Made by a program: the position numbers and the translations under genes
DNA from: Sclerotinia nivalis
Lineage: Eukaryota; Ascomycota; Leotiomycetes; Helotiales; Sclerotiniaceae
DNA: 64,000 nt
Direction: 5' to 3'
Assembly: GCA_029531795.1 (NCBI GenBank)
Contig: JAPEIS010000017.1
Span: forward strand, 558,001 to 622,000
Shown: positions 1-13,224 of the stretch, piece by piece
Layout: every line of letters begins with the position of its first letter
Position numbering within the stretch: position 1 is the stretch's first letter
The notes under the pieces: model-generated
What the model saw: the letters and a program-made list of their open reading frames with translations, nothing else
What the model was told of the DNA's origin: nothing
Database searches by the model: none

Positions 1-1704
1 GTTCTGTAGTAAACATAAGGTTATAAGTGAATCTTTGTCACACATCTCTGTTTGTGCTTGAGCTGGGCTTGGCTGGGCTGATTATGGTGGCTTTGATCCC
101 TCGCACGTGACAGCCACTACCTACACTCCAAATCCCTCCGTGTGTAACAATCGGCAATAAAGGAGTAAGAAATACCGACAACCCAAAGTTGTACAGCATA
201 TTCCAGCTCCTGCAGGATTGTATATCTTCTTCTTTGTGGTTGTTGTTGCCCTCGAAACACATCAATGTCTCCGTTGCAGGATTTTACATCCTTCCCTGGG
301 AGAAACGAATGCCCTACTGCTATTCACATACTCTTCATCTGTATGGTATGTCTGCAAACGACCAACAACGGCCGTACTTCTAGTGCTAGCAATAAGTCTC
401 ATAGACAACAGACATATATCACTTTCCTCAACAGGTTAATTTAGCTTCTTATCTCAGAAAGTTTATGGCGAGTACAAATCTTCTCCAGAGGTTTCAAATT
501 ACCGGGTTAAAAGGAGAGATCGCCAAGAACATATGCTCGCTTCTTATAGTACCGTCCGCCCCACACACTTCTCCTTACAACAACTACCTCTCCATCTCAA
601 CGCTCTTCGAAACACTCAAGAGCAACCAATATATCGCACGGAGATCAAGCTCACATACACTGCTAGATTAGCCATCGCATATACACCATACACCTAGTGA
701 GTCAGCTCGTAACAGACGATATGCCTGCATAGTTTTCTCTAATCTATCTACCTTGTGCAAATAATCTACAAGCGACGGATCCGGTATCACCTTTTCCCAT
801 ACAACTGGGCGTCTCAGGCTCTCATGAACCGTTACCACAGTTTCAGAGGTAGGGAGGTCTGAAAATCATAGCTTGGTCATATGGAAATGTGGGAAATTTG
901 CTTGGTGATTTGGACATACATATACTCAATTGCAATTACATCCCCGAATGTTTTGGAAATCAGTATGTTATCTACACCTGCTCTTCACCGTAAAATCAAG
1001 GAAACAACAAGTGTTTCTGTTCCAATAACACCATCTCCATCTCCAGCACAATTATCCAGAACCCTACCTAGTTATATATAACAAGCATAGGCAAGGTCTG
1101 CGCTATCGAAATCTAAGGTTACTATCCGTCCGAAAGCAAGACACTTCAACGCTACGAATAGCTATACATCTTGAATCCCACATGTTTACCAATTCAGAAT
1201 AGCCATCATGATATATAAATTTCATGTATATAGAATCTAGATAAACAAATCTTACATCCAGAAATCCAGAAATCCTCAAATCTCCTTTCCTCATCCATCC
1301 ACGTTTATCTCTTACCCAAATTCAGTTTAAAGCGCACCCGGTACCACCAAACCAAACCACGGACATCCGAACTCAAACTCGATTAAGCCCTCTCCGTACC
1401 CATCCACCCATCCAGAAAGAGAAGGTAGACACATCCACATAATAATACCGGTATCTCATCTATAACTTCCACCATTGTTATTTTTGAATTTGGAAGTTCG
1501 GAGTTGGGATTACCTATATGAGGTGTGAAAGCTCCATTAGCTACTTGATGGATGATACGTACTTATCTGCATCATATGTCTCTCCGTCATTGGTGTACCG
1601 GCACATCGACATTGTTGATCAATGCCTATATCTATCTATAGCTATTGCTTATGTACAATCTAGTGACCTGTTGGCAATCCTTGATATCAGCTTAATAGTC
1701 TGTC
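1..1704. other. Intergenic, no gene recognised
   Basis: AT-rich sequence. The only open frames are short (under about 90 codons), overlap one another on both strands and show no family resemblance. The right-hand part would include the 3' untranslated region of the leftward membrane-protein gene. Confidence 0.5.
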
Positions 1705-3025
1705 TCACTTGTTACCTTTCTCAAGATCAACATCAACATCAATATCCTCTCTGCTTCCCACAACCTCCGGTGTGACCCCTCCACTAGCATTACTACCAAC
1801 CGCCGTCTCCGTTTCTCCCTCCTCCGCATCATTTCTTCCCTTCTGCTCCCCAACCCTGTCCGAAAAAATTCCCTCTTCCCCCTCCCCCTCAACCTCCCAC
1901 TCCCTCCATTCCCCCTTCCATCCCCTCATCCTCTCCCACCTAACACTCCTCTTACCCTCCTCCCCTTTAACCGGCATTCCCCCCTCACCCCCCTTCCTAA
2001 AATCTCCCTCCACCTTCGTCGCATTCGGTACAATAAATCTCCTATCTACCCTCATCGCCGCATATATATAGAGTACCACAATCTCGATGCCAAAATTAAA
2101 AATATAAAAACAAGCTTTATTATGATACCAAGCCGGATCCTCGATTCCCCTCGGTCTATAAGCAGTACCTGCTCTAAAAGCTGCTCCTAGAGTAAGCAGA
2201 ACAGATACGAAGAGTACCAATCTAATCTTTGTGCGAAAACTCCCGGTCCCGAATTTCTCCACAGGTTTCCGATCTGTAGATTTCCTACGCAGATATGTAG
2301 GTGGAAGTAGGAGTCTCAAAGCCAAAAGCGGAATAGGCATAAAAGCATAAACCGCAAAATAGGTACTAACAACCAACAACACCACACGATCAATCCACCA
2401 AACATGCGGATCGAGCGTAAAGAAATTCTCCACCAAAACAGAAATATTCGCAATCAGTCCCACAAACAAACTCACATACGCGGCTCGAAAAGTAATCCGG
2501 ATCCATAGATTCCAAGCCCACGCATGATAAGCTCTCAACAAGCGACTTGTGAAGATGATATTGGTGAGGAATAGTAATATGGTACCTGCCGCAACAAAGA
2601 CTTGAGCCGCGAGCGCGAGTTTGATGTTTCTGGGATAGGAGGCCCAGACTATACGCAGGATGCAGGTGATGACGCGGGAAAAGGAGAAGCCGAAGGCCAT
2701 GCCAGACATGAGGAATTTTTGGCCACGTCGGAAGTTTATTTGGAGGAGTGTCATGTGGACTATTGCGGCGAGGAGGAAGAGGATCATGAAGATGGTGCTC
2801 AGCGGGGTGTCGATGTTGTGAGTGGGTGTGAGGCCTATGATGGCGTTTCTTTGTGGATAGGGTGGTGACATCTGGATGGAAGGTGTTAGTAAACGGATTC
2901 GATCTAAGGTGAGCGAACTGTGTAGAACGGTGGAAGAGTATGGTGAAAGGAAGATATTAGAAAGGAAGCAATGATGTGATGGTAAAAAGAGAAAAAGAAC
3001 TTACATTCGTAGTATTCGAAGCCAT
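1705..3025 (-). CDS. Seven-segment fungal membrane protein (DUF3112-like)
   Basis: Two exons on the minus strand: 3025-3005 (seven codons, MASNTTN) and 2871-1705, giving 395 residues. The 133-nt intron (3004-2872) has a GTAAGT donor, a perfect TACTAAC branch site and a CCAG acceptor, and phase 0 is kept, so the start is placed at 3025 rather than at the internal Met at 2871. Seven hydrophobic stretches fill about the first 290 residues, beginning around LSTIFMILFLLAAIVHMTLL and ending around FGIEIVVLYIYAAM. The C-terminal 100 residues are hydrophilic, Glu-rich and probably cytosolic. The overall plan resembles fungal multi-pass proteins of the DUF3112 type, whose function is unknown to me. 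No catalytic motif is visible. A G-protein-coupled-receptor-like role is possible but unsupported. Confidence 0.75.
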
Positions 3026-4654
3026 TTTACCTCCCAATCAAGAAGAAAAGAAATGATGTGTGTTGTAAGATCATAAAGATATCCCTTACTTGATAATCTT
3101 TTCTCAAGAAGTTTTTGAACTATCAAGTCCTATCGTCCGGGCGACACAAACCACACAACTGTATCACTTAAACCCTTGTACAACAATGAAAATGAGATAT
3201 ATTATAACCCGAGCACTTATATCAAACTTCACCTCACAGACAAATGATAATGACAAACAGCCTGAAAACCCTTCAATCACGCAGAATCAAGTAGTGCAAG
3301 AAAAAAAAAGAAAATCATGAAGCGGAACTACTACATCTATAAAAGCTATTCCTATTCTCAAACATCGGATGTAGTCACCTCGTCACCGATACACAACATT
3401 CGATATTTCCCAGTCATTTTCCACTGTATTCTCATCCATAACCTTACCAATAATCATCAAGGGCTAAAAGAAGCAAACACCGAAGAGATGACGAATACAC
3501 ACCTCCAAAATCAAAAAAAGTCTAATCTCAAATCACATACTCGATGACCCCAACTTCCCCGACTCCAATCCCAGCCCCAAATCCCACCATATAGCGTGTC
3601 ATCACATTTATTCCAAGCATAAGTAAATACAACAAAGAAAGAAATTCGGAAGTTCGCTCTTAACGAAGACCGATTTATGACATCTCACCTATCATTTACT
3701 GCATTTAATTGGTTCGCTTCTAAAGGGGTTTCTTCTTCTCAATGCATTCGCATCTCCATCCAATCCAAATCTCACCTCCAAACTCACCAACAAACCAGGA
3801 TCTGGCGAAAAACAATTCCGAGCACCGACATTGACATCAAGTATTTTCTGAGGGCGTTCACGTTAAGATTCTCATCTCGGAAACTAGAAGTTGCGAAAAC
3901 GCCTTGACGGGATAAGTAGCAGGTCCATCAAATAATCAAATCAATTTTCGTGGGGAGGCGTTTCTGTGCGACGGCGATGTGGTTTTTTAAGCTTTTACAT
4001 ATCAGCCAGATTGGTGCACCAGTGCCTTGAATCTGCTGTGCCACGTCGCTAATGCCGGGTGCCGCGGATACGGAATATGTATAGGAAAGGTGAGGTACCT
4101 AGTAGGCAGGTGACACGAGAAAGAGAATAAATCTGCGACGTGGGTGATTGTTTGTACACCTAAAAGATCTTGACAGGCACCAAATGTAAAGAACCATGGC
4201 ACGAAATAGAGGAATGGGATGATCATGAAAATGGAAATGGGAAATTGTATTTCTTTTATCTGGAGTTTAAAGTATAGACAAAACACTGCCATTTCAGACT
4301 CTGATCTCCAATAGAAGAATGAGATATGAGTCAGTATCAATAGAAAAAGTCTTGAGGTAGAGGACATTAAAGTATTATCAACATTGTGGGACTTGTACGA
4401 CTTCAGTTCGATCTTGTTTTTCATGAAGTAAATAGGCTTCTGAATCTTACATTATCCTGTATTTCTCTATAAATCTAGGTCTAGACCAAGAAAGAAAAGT
4501 AGAATCATAAAATGCACAAATAGCTTCAACCATCATGTGCTCACAAACGAGTAAGCTTACATCTAGATGGTAAACTCATAAAAAATTTCCAGCACAAAAC
4601 TGGATGTATCGCAAAGGAAAACCAATAAACTTCAATTCAATATCCAACTCGAAC
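3026..4654. other. Intergenic between two leftward genes
   Basis: It holds the promoter of the membrane-protein gene on the left and the 3' untranslated region of the copper ATPase gene on the right. Open frames of up to 140 codons occur but lack family resemblance or splice-supported extensions. No RNA gene was recognised. Confidence 0.5.
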
Positions 4655-7600
4655 CTAAACGGGTTCGAGAGTATTCAAAGGTACGTAACCTCCTTCATCT
4701 CGTCTATTTCCTCCAAAAACAGCTCTATACGCATCCGTAACTTTCCCACTCCATCCCCCAAAGCCCCATCCGTGGCCCCTCTTTCTCAATTGTCCCTTTT
4801 CTTCTAATAATGCATCGTCCATCCACCTTGGTCTCTTCCAGAACTTCAATAGCAGACTACTGCCTACTACACTTACACTACTAAATGCCATTGCTGCGCC
4901 TGCTGCCATAGGATGTAGATGGAATCCAAAAGGTAGGAAGATACCCATGGCGAAAGGAAGACCAATGATATTATAACCGCATGCCCAGCCTAGGTTGAGC
5001 TTGATACGATTGAAAATGGAACGGGCAAGTTGAATAGACGCGGGAATATCCATGAGATCATTTGGTCGCATGAGTACAACATCTGCTGCTTCCATGGCGA
5101 CATCAGTACCACCAGCCATGGCAATACCAACATCTGCGGTGGCGAGAGCAGGAGAATCATTGATTCCATCTCCTACCATTGCAACACATTCTCCGCGAGA
5201 TTGGAACATGCGAATGATATCTTGTTTTTGGTCAGGGGTCACTCCTGCGTAAACATTTTCAGAAGGTATGCCAACGACGCGTGCGACTGCGAGAGCTGTT
5301 GGTCGCTGATCACCTGTGACAATGGCCGTTTTGATGCCCATGCGATGAAGGGCTGCAATGGCTGCGACGGCGCTACCTTTTACGGTATCGGCAAGACACA
5401 GGTGACCAGAGTAAGAGCCATCAATGGCAATGAAAATGTTGGTTGTCCCGGCTGATGAAGTTTTAGATGAGCCGGCAGCTTTGACGTTTACTTCCTCGGA
5501 CGACTCGATGGCATCTTGGGGTACAGATACATTATTCTGTTTGAGATAGCGAACATTACCAACCAGGATTCTGTGACGAGTACGTTCGTTACTGATAGCC
5601 GGCTCAACCAAGGCACTAATACCGCTCCCAACAGCAGCTTCGAAATCGCCAATGCTTCCATCAATAGTACCATCGGAACCCACTCCAAGTTCTTCTTTAG
5701 CAGCAGCGAGTATAGCTTTACCGATAGGATGTTCACTACCCATTTCAGATAGGCCAACGATTGTCCACCAGAGTTTCTTCTGCGAATCATTGTCTTTCCA
5801 GTTGAAAACCAAATTAATCTTGGCCACGCTCATTTTGCCCTCTGTAATTGTGCCAGTTTTGTCAAGGACAACTTGCGTAATCTTAGTAGCGGTCTCAAGA
5901 GCAGCACCACCTTTGACCAAAATTCCATTCTCTGCACCCACGCCAGTTCCTACCATCACAGCAGTAGGGGTTGCAAGACCCAAAGCGCAAGGACAGGCAA
6001 AAACAATAACCGAGATACAGAGTTTGACACAAACCATGAATTTCCCACCACTCTTTTCGTCCACGAAAATCTTTGGTGGATGCGAGAGGACATGACTGAG
6101 AATCATCCATATTGAGAATGTGAGAAATCCTAAGCAAAGAATGCATGGCACAAAGTAGCCGGCGATGGTATCAGCGAGTCTTTGAATAGGTGCCCGTGTG
6201 GTCTGGGCGTCTTGCACCAACTTCACAATTTGACTCAATTGAGTGTCTCGACCAGCACGTGTAACACGAAAGTCGACTCTACCAGCACCATTCACAGTAC
6301 CTCCAATAAGTAGACTTCCCTTTCGTTTCAAGACCGGCATTGCCTCACCAGTAACCATGCTTTCATCCACATATGTCTCACCTCGAGTGACGGTTCCATC
6401 AGCAGGAATCTTATCACCAGGACGTAGAATAACAATATCACCAACTTGTATAAGCTCGGTGGGGATGACCTTTTCTTCTGCAGCATTGCCCTCTTGAGAG
6501 TGATCGGCTTTTGATTCATTTGTATTCCAATCCTCAGCTGCCTTCTCTGCAGCAATTGGATCAGCATAAATAGTTGCCATAGAAGGAGCCAAAGACATGA
6601 GGCGAGAAAGTGCTTTCGAGGTTTGGCCCTTTGCTCGATTTTCAAGGAATCGTCCTAAAGTGATGAAAGTAATAAGCATACTGCTTGTGTCGAAAATAGT
6701 GCTTGGTCGAGTGTGCGGGGGAAGGAGAATAGAAACTATCATGGCTGCAACACTGAAAAAGAAAGCGGCAGACGTCCCAAGAACAACTAGCACGTCCATC
6801 GTAGGTGAACCATGCCTCATAGACTTGTATGCAGAAATGTAAAACCGCTTTCCAATGCCAAATTGGACGGGTATCGTAAGGACTAGACAAATAATATCAC
6901 CGAGGTATAATCCTGGGAAAAAGACAACATAGCTTCCAAAATCCAAAAAGGGGATAAGCATGGGAAAAGCCATGCCGATTAAAAAGACTGGAATTGCAAA
7001 GCTCAGAGAGGTCCTGAAAGCTGTGCGCCACTCGGTGATTTCTTTAGTTTTTGCAAGAGACTCTAGCTGGGCATTGTTGTCGTTATTGTCGGCGACCAAG
7101 GCATTGTAACCCTGAGACTCGATGAGGTCGACTAGAGCTCGCAACCCAGCGATATTTGGCTGATGGGAAATTGTTAGTCGATTTTTGGCAAGACTGACGG
7201 TTGCAGAATTGACACCCGGTAGTGATGAAAGTTTGGACTCTAAAGCTGTTGCATCAGCAGCAGACGCTACTCCAAACAATTTGAACTGTGATGTGGTAGC
7301 TGCTGGCTGCTGACCGGAACCTAATTGTGTGGATACAATCTTGGCATCGAACCCTCTATCTTCGATAATCTCGGCGATCTTTTCAGCAGGGAGTTTGGAG
7401 GGGTCATGAATGACTACAGCCCGTTCTGCCAGTAAACTGACATTGAATTGTATGAGGCCATCGAGATCCTTAAATCCACCTTCCACCGCGGATGTGCAGG
7501 CACCGCAAGTCATTCCTTCAATAGCAATAGTAGTTGTAGCAATCTTTTCTTTGATCGAAGAGCTATCCCGGCGCGACTTGCGGGTTCGTGAAGGAGGGGT

Positions 7601-8200
7601 AGCTGTATTTGATTCGACAATGGTTGCCCCAAATCCTCTATCCTCAATGATTTCTGCAATTTGCTCGGCGCTCAATATTGTAGTATCGTGTTCGACCACT
7701 GCCCTCTCTGACAGTAATGATATACTGAAAGTCTTGACGCCCGGCACATCTTTGAACCCCCCTTCTACTGCTGATGTGCAAGCCCCGCATGTCATCCCCT
7801 CTACGGCCAACGTTGTTGTAGTTGTGGGTGCATTCTTCGTACCTTCGTCGTCGGAAATGTCACTGGCATCGTCGATGTGTCCATCTCTGTTGAACATTGG
7901 GGATGGTAAATCTGTAGCCAGTACTTCTGCATCAAAGCCACGATCCTCAATGATTTCTTGTATCTTCTCTGCCGGTACTCTTTCTGGGTCGTGAATAATC
8001 ACAGCTCTTTCCATCACCAAGCTCACTGATACATTTCCAATACCATCGACACCTTTGAATCCTGATTCCACTGCAGATGTGCACGCCCCGCATGTCATAC
8101 CACCAACTTTTACAGTCGTCGTGGCCATATGGGCGGTTGGAGTCGCAGGACTTTTCGAGCCTGCGCCTCCCGTGGAGACATTCAAATATTTTGGAGCCAT
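4655..8200 (-). CDS. ccc2: Copper-transporting P1B-type ATPase (CCC2/ATP7 type)
   Basis: Uninterrupted frame of 1181 residues from Met 8200; an in-frame Met at 8263 would add 21 atypical residues. It pumps copper into the late secretory pathway to load multicopper oxidases such as laccases and Fet3-type ferroxidases. Three N-terminal metal-binding domains carry MTCGAC at residues 35-40, 136-141 and 230-235. A fourth HMA-like fold (about 305-370) has lost both cysteines. Then come the TGEA actuator motif (618-621), the CPC membrane metal site (736-738), the phosphorylated Asp in DKTGT (780-784), SEHP of the nucleotide domain (822-825) and GDGINDSP (1011-1018). Hydrophobic segments occur near 397-420, 430-448, 470-495, 505-517, 680-702 and 724-750, with a final pair close to the C-terminus. 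All catalytic motifs are intact. CCC2 is the yeast name; human orthologues are ATP7A and ATP7B. Confidence 0.96.
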   Translation of the reverse strand: MAPKYLNVSTGGAGSKSPATPTAHMATTTVKVGGMTCGACTSAVESGFKGVDGIGNVSVSLVMERAVIIHDPERVPAEKIQEIIEDRGFDAEVLATDLPSPMFNRDGHIDDASDISDDEGTKNAPTTTTTLAVEGMTCGACTSAVEGGFKDVPGVKTFSISLLSERAVVEHDTTILSAEQIAEIIEDRGFGATIVESNTATPPSRTRKSRRDSSSIKEKIATTTIAIEGMTCGACTSAVEGGFKDLDGLIQFNVSLLAERAVVIHDPSKLPAEKIAEIIEDRGFDAKIVSTQLGSGQQPAATTSQFKLFGVASAADATALESKLSSLPGVNSATVSLAKNRLTISHQPNIAGLRALVDLIESQGYNALVADNNDNNAQLESLAKTKEITEWRTAFRTSLSFAIPVFLIGMAFPMLIPFLDFGSYVVFFPGLYLGDIICLVLTIPVQFGIGKRFYISAYKSMRHGSPTMDVLVVLGTSAAFFFSVAAMIVSILLPPHTRPSTIFDTSSMLITFITLGRFLENRAKGQTSKALSRLMSLAPSMATIYADPIAAEKAAEDWNTNESKADHSQEGNAAEEKVIPTELIQVGDIVILRPGDKIPADGTVTRGETYVDESMVTGEAMPVLKRKGSLLIGGTVNGAGRVDFRVTRAGRDTQLSQIVKLVQDAQTTRAPIQRLADTIAGYFVPCILCLGFLTFSIWMILSHVLSHPPKIFVDEKSGGKFMVCVKLCISVIVFACPCALGLATPTAVMVGTGVGAENGILVKGGAALETATKITQVVLDKTGTITEGKMSVAKINLVFNWKDNDSQKKLWWTIVGLSEMGSEHPIGKAILAAAKEELGVGSDGTIDGSIGDFEAAVGSGISALVEPAISNERTRHRILVGNVRYLKQNNVSVPQDAIESSEEVNVKAAGSSKTSSAGTTNIFIAIDGSYSGHLCLADTVKGSAVAAIAALHRMGIKTAIVTGDQRPTALAVARVVGIPSENVYAGVTPDQKQDIIRMFQSRGECVAMVGDGINDSPALATADVGIAMAGGTDVAMEAADVVLMRPNDLMDIPASIQLARSIFNRIKLNLGWACGYNIIGLPFAMGIFLPFGFHLHPMAAGAAMAFSSVSVVGSSLLLKFWKRPRWMDDALLEEKGQLRKRGHGWGFGGWSGKVTDAYRAVFGGNRRDEGGYVPLNTLEPV

Positions 8201-8619
8201 ATCTACAGTTCGGAACTGCAAAAGCTGTAAACAGCTGGGCGCGTAGATTGACTTATGTATCAATCTCGTATCGGAACTAATGGGTGCACTCCGTATTACT
8301 ATGCACTATGGGTTCCGTCAGCTGCATGTATCGACCAATGATGGTGGCATTCGACAAGGGTCTTTATCGATTGACCGACCAGATTGGAGAATGGGGAACA
8401 AACATAAGATTAATAAGTACTATATGAAGAAGAAAAGTAAGAACAGAAGACCTGCTTCCGCTTAGGATGATTTTTTATGAATTATTTATATACTCTGGTG
8501 ACCTTCGTCATGTCAGAATTTCGAAAGTCTTGCTTAGAAATGTGAGGACGTAGGGATGATTTTTGGGCACCCGAAAGCGGCTGAGATTTGATTTTGTGGA
8601 GAGTGCTGAAAGAAGAGAA

Positions 8620-8657
8620 GATGCGATGCGATGCGATACGATACGATACGATATGAT
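8620..8657. repeat. Pentanucleotide repeat GATGC/GATAC
   Basis: Three GATGC-like units are followed by about four GATAC/GATAT-like units, roughly 420 bp upstream of the ccc2 start codon. The array sits in presumed promoter sequence. Confidence 0.8.
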
Positions 8658-9380
8658 GACACACGGGAAAAGAAAGAATGTATGTTCGATAATGTTCGAG
8701 ATTCAATATTCACGAGCGGAGGAATTACCAAAACTTTGGGGTTGAAGTTGAGGTTGAGGATGTAATAGAAGTGGAAGAGACAAAGGAAAGGGACTTAGGG
8801 AAAGGGACTTTTGGTCGAAGATGTTACACTTTTTCTTTATCGGTGAAGTTCTTGTCTTGTCAACAAGCAACAAGGACCTCCTCGTCCCTTGTCTCACAAT
8901 CCTCAAATCCAGCCAGCCCATAACACTTTCTTCATGTTTCAAAGTCAATGCGTTTACAATAAGCTTAGGTGTGATGATATTTTATCGCCAAGTACTAGGT
9001 ATCATTCACTTGTTTACGAGTACTTTCGTACATAAGGTTACTGTACTTTTAAGATATCCGAATGGTTCACCATGACACTGTGGTAAGGTATTATCCCGCG
9101 CATACTTGTCTAGGTAACCGGTAGTATACCGGTACTACCCTCTCAAAAATCATGAATCAATTATTCCTATTCCTATTTCCATTTCTATCCCTACATCTAT
9201 ATCCGAACCGTGTTGTCTCGGTCTCCGGCAATTTTCTCAATTTCCACCGACACCCTGGGATGAGATATCGTGTGCTGCTTGCTGCATAGACCTTCCATCA
9301 CTGACGGTAATTTTGCGCAAAAAGGCGGCTTGCGAATCAATAAATTCATTTATTGATTCATCGGGAAGGACTTGAGGTTA

Positions 9381-9403
9381 CATTCACATTCACATTCACA
9401 TTC
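9381..9403. repeat. Hexanucleotide repeat CATTCA
   Basis: About four tandem copies of CATTCA in noncoding AT-rich sequence. Confidence 0.8.
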
Positions 9404-9645
9404 CCATCACATCTATGCTTTTACTTTGCATGAAGAAAAATCATTACATTACCTTGAATCCACAATCATATTATCATTACTACTCTCTACCTATTACCTG
9501 TCTACTTACTTACGTACTTATCGATTGATCTTCCGAATTGTTTCAAAATCGTTTAGCAATTGGTTTCGTCTTTTCCGCTGCTTACTAATGATGACGTTAA
9601 ACCTGAACCGACGGATGTCTATATCCGCTTTCATATCCACCACAT

Positions 9646-9684
9646 ATCCAAACATTATCCAAACATTATCCAAACATTATCCAA
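9646..9684. repeat. 11-bp tandem repeat ATCCAAACATT
   Basis: Three exact copies plus a partial fourth copy of an 11-bp unit in noncoding sequence. Confidence 0.85.
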
Positions 9685-12600
9685 CGTACTGTATAACCCT
9701 CCGCTCCTACAGATTCGAATTCTGAACAATACCATTGTTTACTATGACTTACTGATCATCTACCTACTAGGTACTAGGTAGGTAAGGATGAAATAAAGGA
9801 ATAACTCATCAATTGGAGTTCATATCATGTACTCGCAGGAGTGGTATTGCTCTAACGAAGTAGCGGGAGGCGTGTTTCACCCAAAGAACTGTGCCCTATA
9901 TCCGATAGCATTTAGCTTGCTAGTCTGGACCGGCTCTCTGGATATAAGCTCTTTCCATCAATAACAAGCCAACAGGAAAATAGTGAAGTCATCGCCAAGT
10001 ATACCCCCGTAAAAACTTGACCCAAGCATCCAAAGTATCTCTCATACACTTGCTTATAAACACGTGCAATCTTCATCCTCCGCAAACAAAACAGATTCTC
10101 ATTCCTCTTGTATCAAATGCACTTCTTCAAATCCATAAGCTCAAATTTAATCCAGATATTTCCGATATTGCACCCATAAAGCTCTTGAATTTTTTGGTAT
10201 AATCTACGCACTCTACAAGAACAATAATCTTTACTAGCTATGAATTATATGCACAACATTCCAGCTTTTCAATTGCCCCTCCTAAAAGTCAAGTGAGAGC
10301 AAAAGAAAAGCACCTAAAGCATCAAAACGTCCAATCAGACCTGTTCAACAATTCAAGCATTCAACCGCATGCATATGTAAAACATCCGATGAGATGACCA
10401 CCACAACATCTCCACGAACACGATAGTCGCCTTTCAGAATAAACATCTCGTTGATGGCCTCGCATGTAGTCTTAGGATATAACAATTGACGGTGGTAACA
10501 TTGTATAATCCTCCTACAGATAAAAATACCCAAAGAGTCGTGAAAAAACATGTTCATACCTGACCCCGATGAAGCTATATATCGATCGATATTAGTATGC
10601 CGCAGCTCGACGCAAGAATTATCCATGAATTTCCCGGATGAGGAGGCTAAGTTTTCTACATGGCAATGAGATTTATTGATATACCGCCGCTAATAATTAC
10701 TTTGAAGTGTTTATGGGATATCTTTATACCCTCAGCTCTCACGGCACAAAATTAATCCCATCTTTGACCATTCATCTCTCCATTCCATGTTCGTAGCTGG
10801 GCTTCCTTACATTACTGCCATCAGGGACGTCTGACGACATATACATCTTCTTAGGTGCGTGTTAGTCTATAATCTTAACAGTAATCGGAGGGAACGACTA
10901 ATAGAACGAAAGAACCAGGCATAGTGCTAGAGAGTAGGGGTATTTATTTACATATCAGTATTCATGAAAATATGGTCACGCTGAACTAATATATTATCAG
11001 ACATCTCACCAATAGAACAGGGGAGACATGTCGACATCTTAACTTCTATTTACAATCAAAGCACGAGGACTAACTACATCCTAAGGTACTATCGCTTGAG
11101 GTAGTGTAGGAGGGAAAAGTTCAATTGCCTTCTGTGGTTCAGCGTTGAGGTCTCCAACCTACCAACAACAATCATTGAACTTCTAGCTTTGCTAATATGG
11201 ATTTTTTGTCTTTTTCCCGCTGTGACAATCTGCTGTACTCTCAGATGATGATCCAGTGCATCCAACAGTCCGGACTAGCAGGCTTGAGATATGAAACTTT
11301 TGATGTTTGAATGATTTGAACATCCCAAATAATTTGAATGCTTCAAAAGATTCCAGTACATAGAATCGCTTGAACAAATCAAAGTCTCTCATTTTCGAAC
11401 TGCAGTCCGGTTTACTTGAATCCCTCGTCACATCCTATCAGAAAAGCCATCTTTGGTCCGACTTGTTTGCTGCTCGGCCTTCTCGGGGTTCTTCAACCCT
11501 CATTCCTCCCTTCTTTCGATTGATTTCTGCCTTTCCCAAACAAAAGTTAAAAATTCTGGGCAGTCTCCATACTCGTTCTCATCAAAATGACGCTCCCATA
11601 CTTTTATACTGCGGTTCTGACACTGATGTTAGAAAAGTTTAACAACAATTCTGGTCATATTATTCTAATAAGCGATTACCTCATTTTGCTAAACGTGCTA
11701 TGAATGATGGCTACACTCTCAAGCACAGAGGCTTTCAACCTTGATTTCCGATACCTTTCACTGAAAGCTGGCCGGTAATACGGGGGTTCTCCCCCATTTT
11801 GAGAGCCATATTCACTCATATCTTCTAGGGAATGAGATCAAACGACAAGGATTGCACTATGGAGAAAGTTTGCTACTAAGCTCGCGACTCTTTCGATATC
11901 AGGGTATGCAATCATAGTTCTTTGATGGACGGGACTACTGAGGATAGAAAGCCTTCTGCGGAACAACTCAAAACTTCGCTGCCGAAGGCAAATAGAGCAC
12001 CGAGGAGCAGTCAATGCAGCTAATTCGCGAGCTATCCCAGATAACGCTGCTGCACGGCGGAAAGCGAATCCAGAAACGTTGCGACTAATACTAAGGCAAC
12101 ACACAAGTGTATGATAGAAGGGAATCCAGATACCTTCAAAGTAAAGGCGAAGAAGAGAAAGGCTGAAATTTTTGCTCGTAATTGCTAATTGCCAATGAAG
12201 CCTTTTGTTGTGCTGATTGCGATGCATGTGGTAAGGAGAAATGAGGTCTCACTCCAATATGGAAACCAAGGGATACTTGGCCAAAGTTAGCGCGCCAACT
12301 ATGGTTCAAAGGGAGAGGCTGCCAGACCCCCCAAAAAAAGGAGGAAGAAAGGAAATTCAGATAGCTGATAAAGAGGAATGAAACCTTTTTAATTACTGCA
12401 CGCTTGAATAAAAGACACTTTTGGTTTGGGAGAGATATTGTAAAATCTTAAAAGGAGAGGTAAAAAGAGGGACAGAGTGTTTTAGATCATCAAAGTTATC
12501 TGGGCAAGAACAATCGCATTGTTCAACCACAGCTCTAATCTCTATGTCGAGTCTGACTCGAGTCCTTCGGCAGCTGGCTGTATGAAAGGGGTCGTGAACA

Positions 12601-13224
12601 TTTGTTATCATGAGCACAAATTATGTTTGAAAGGAGAGGTGTTTGTGATAGAAGGTGCGAACACAATGTAATGAATTCCGTAGATTGATCGTCCTATTGA
12701 TTATTTGGCTGTACTTTAGGTTTATATAGGGAATTATGAGAGATGATTAATAAAATGGATGCGGTTCGATTTTTAGCGTATTGTACCTAAGTCTTAGCAA
12801 AGTGGCGTGGATAAATCCCTAACCCTACAATTGCAGCAGTGCCATTCAAATCCTTTTGTGCTACCCATAAAAGGATGTAAATGACGATATAAATCCTCGA
12901 GAACTGAATTGAACAATTGAATTTTGATTTTATTTTTTGAGATGATATAATTAAACTTGGCCGTATTGTCAAGATATGACAATAGAAAAATGAATATTCT
13001 CGCGATCAATAAGAAAATCATTATTTCTACTACGCTCCGTATAATCACATCGTACCTTCCCTGCGCGCGTGAAAGTCCCAAACGTTGAATTGGTCGCTTG
13101 CTACTGCCAGTACATTACACCCTTCATACAAGCCAAAAAAGATCTGGCTCATACTTATTAATTGCAGTTACATTGAAATCTATTCTCATTCAAATAATAT
13201 GGTCTGCGAACATCATAAATTTCA

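Larger units (their letters stand above)
8201..13224. other. 5-kb gene-poor intergenic stretch
   Basis: It holds the ccc2 promoter on the left and the promoter of the SAS4-domain gene on the right. Short tandem repeats occur at 8620, 9381 and 9646. The 11.2-12.6 kb part has frames of 70-130 codons on both strands that I do not recognise. Some are interrupted by stops as if decayed, but no domain could be named. Confidence 0.45.

Noticed and set aside
10345..10626. Minus-strand frame of 93 codons with a TACTAAT...TATAG acceptor-like site inside
   Set aside because: No family resemblance, and the splice-like site leads only to a tiny exon. I could not build a model.
11192..12617. Several frames of 70-130 codons on both strands
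   Set aside because: Overlapping, interrupted by stops and with no motif. They may be decayed sequence but nothing can be named.
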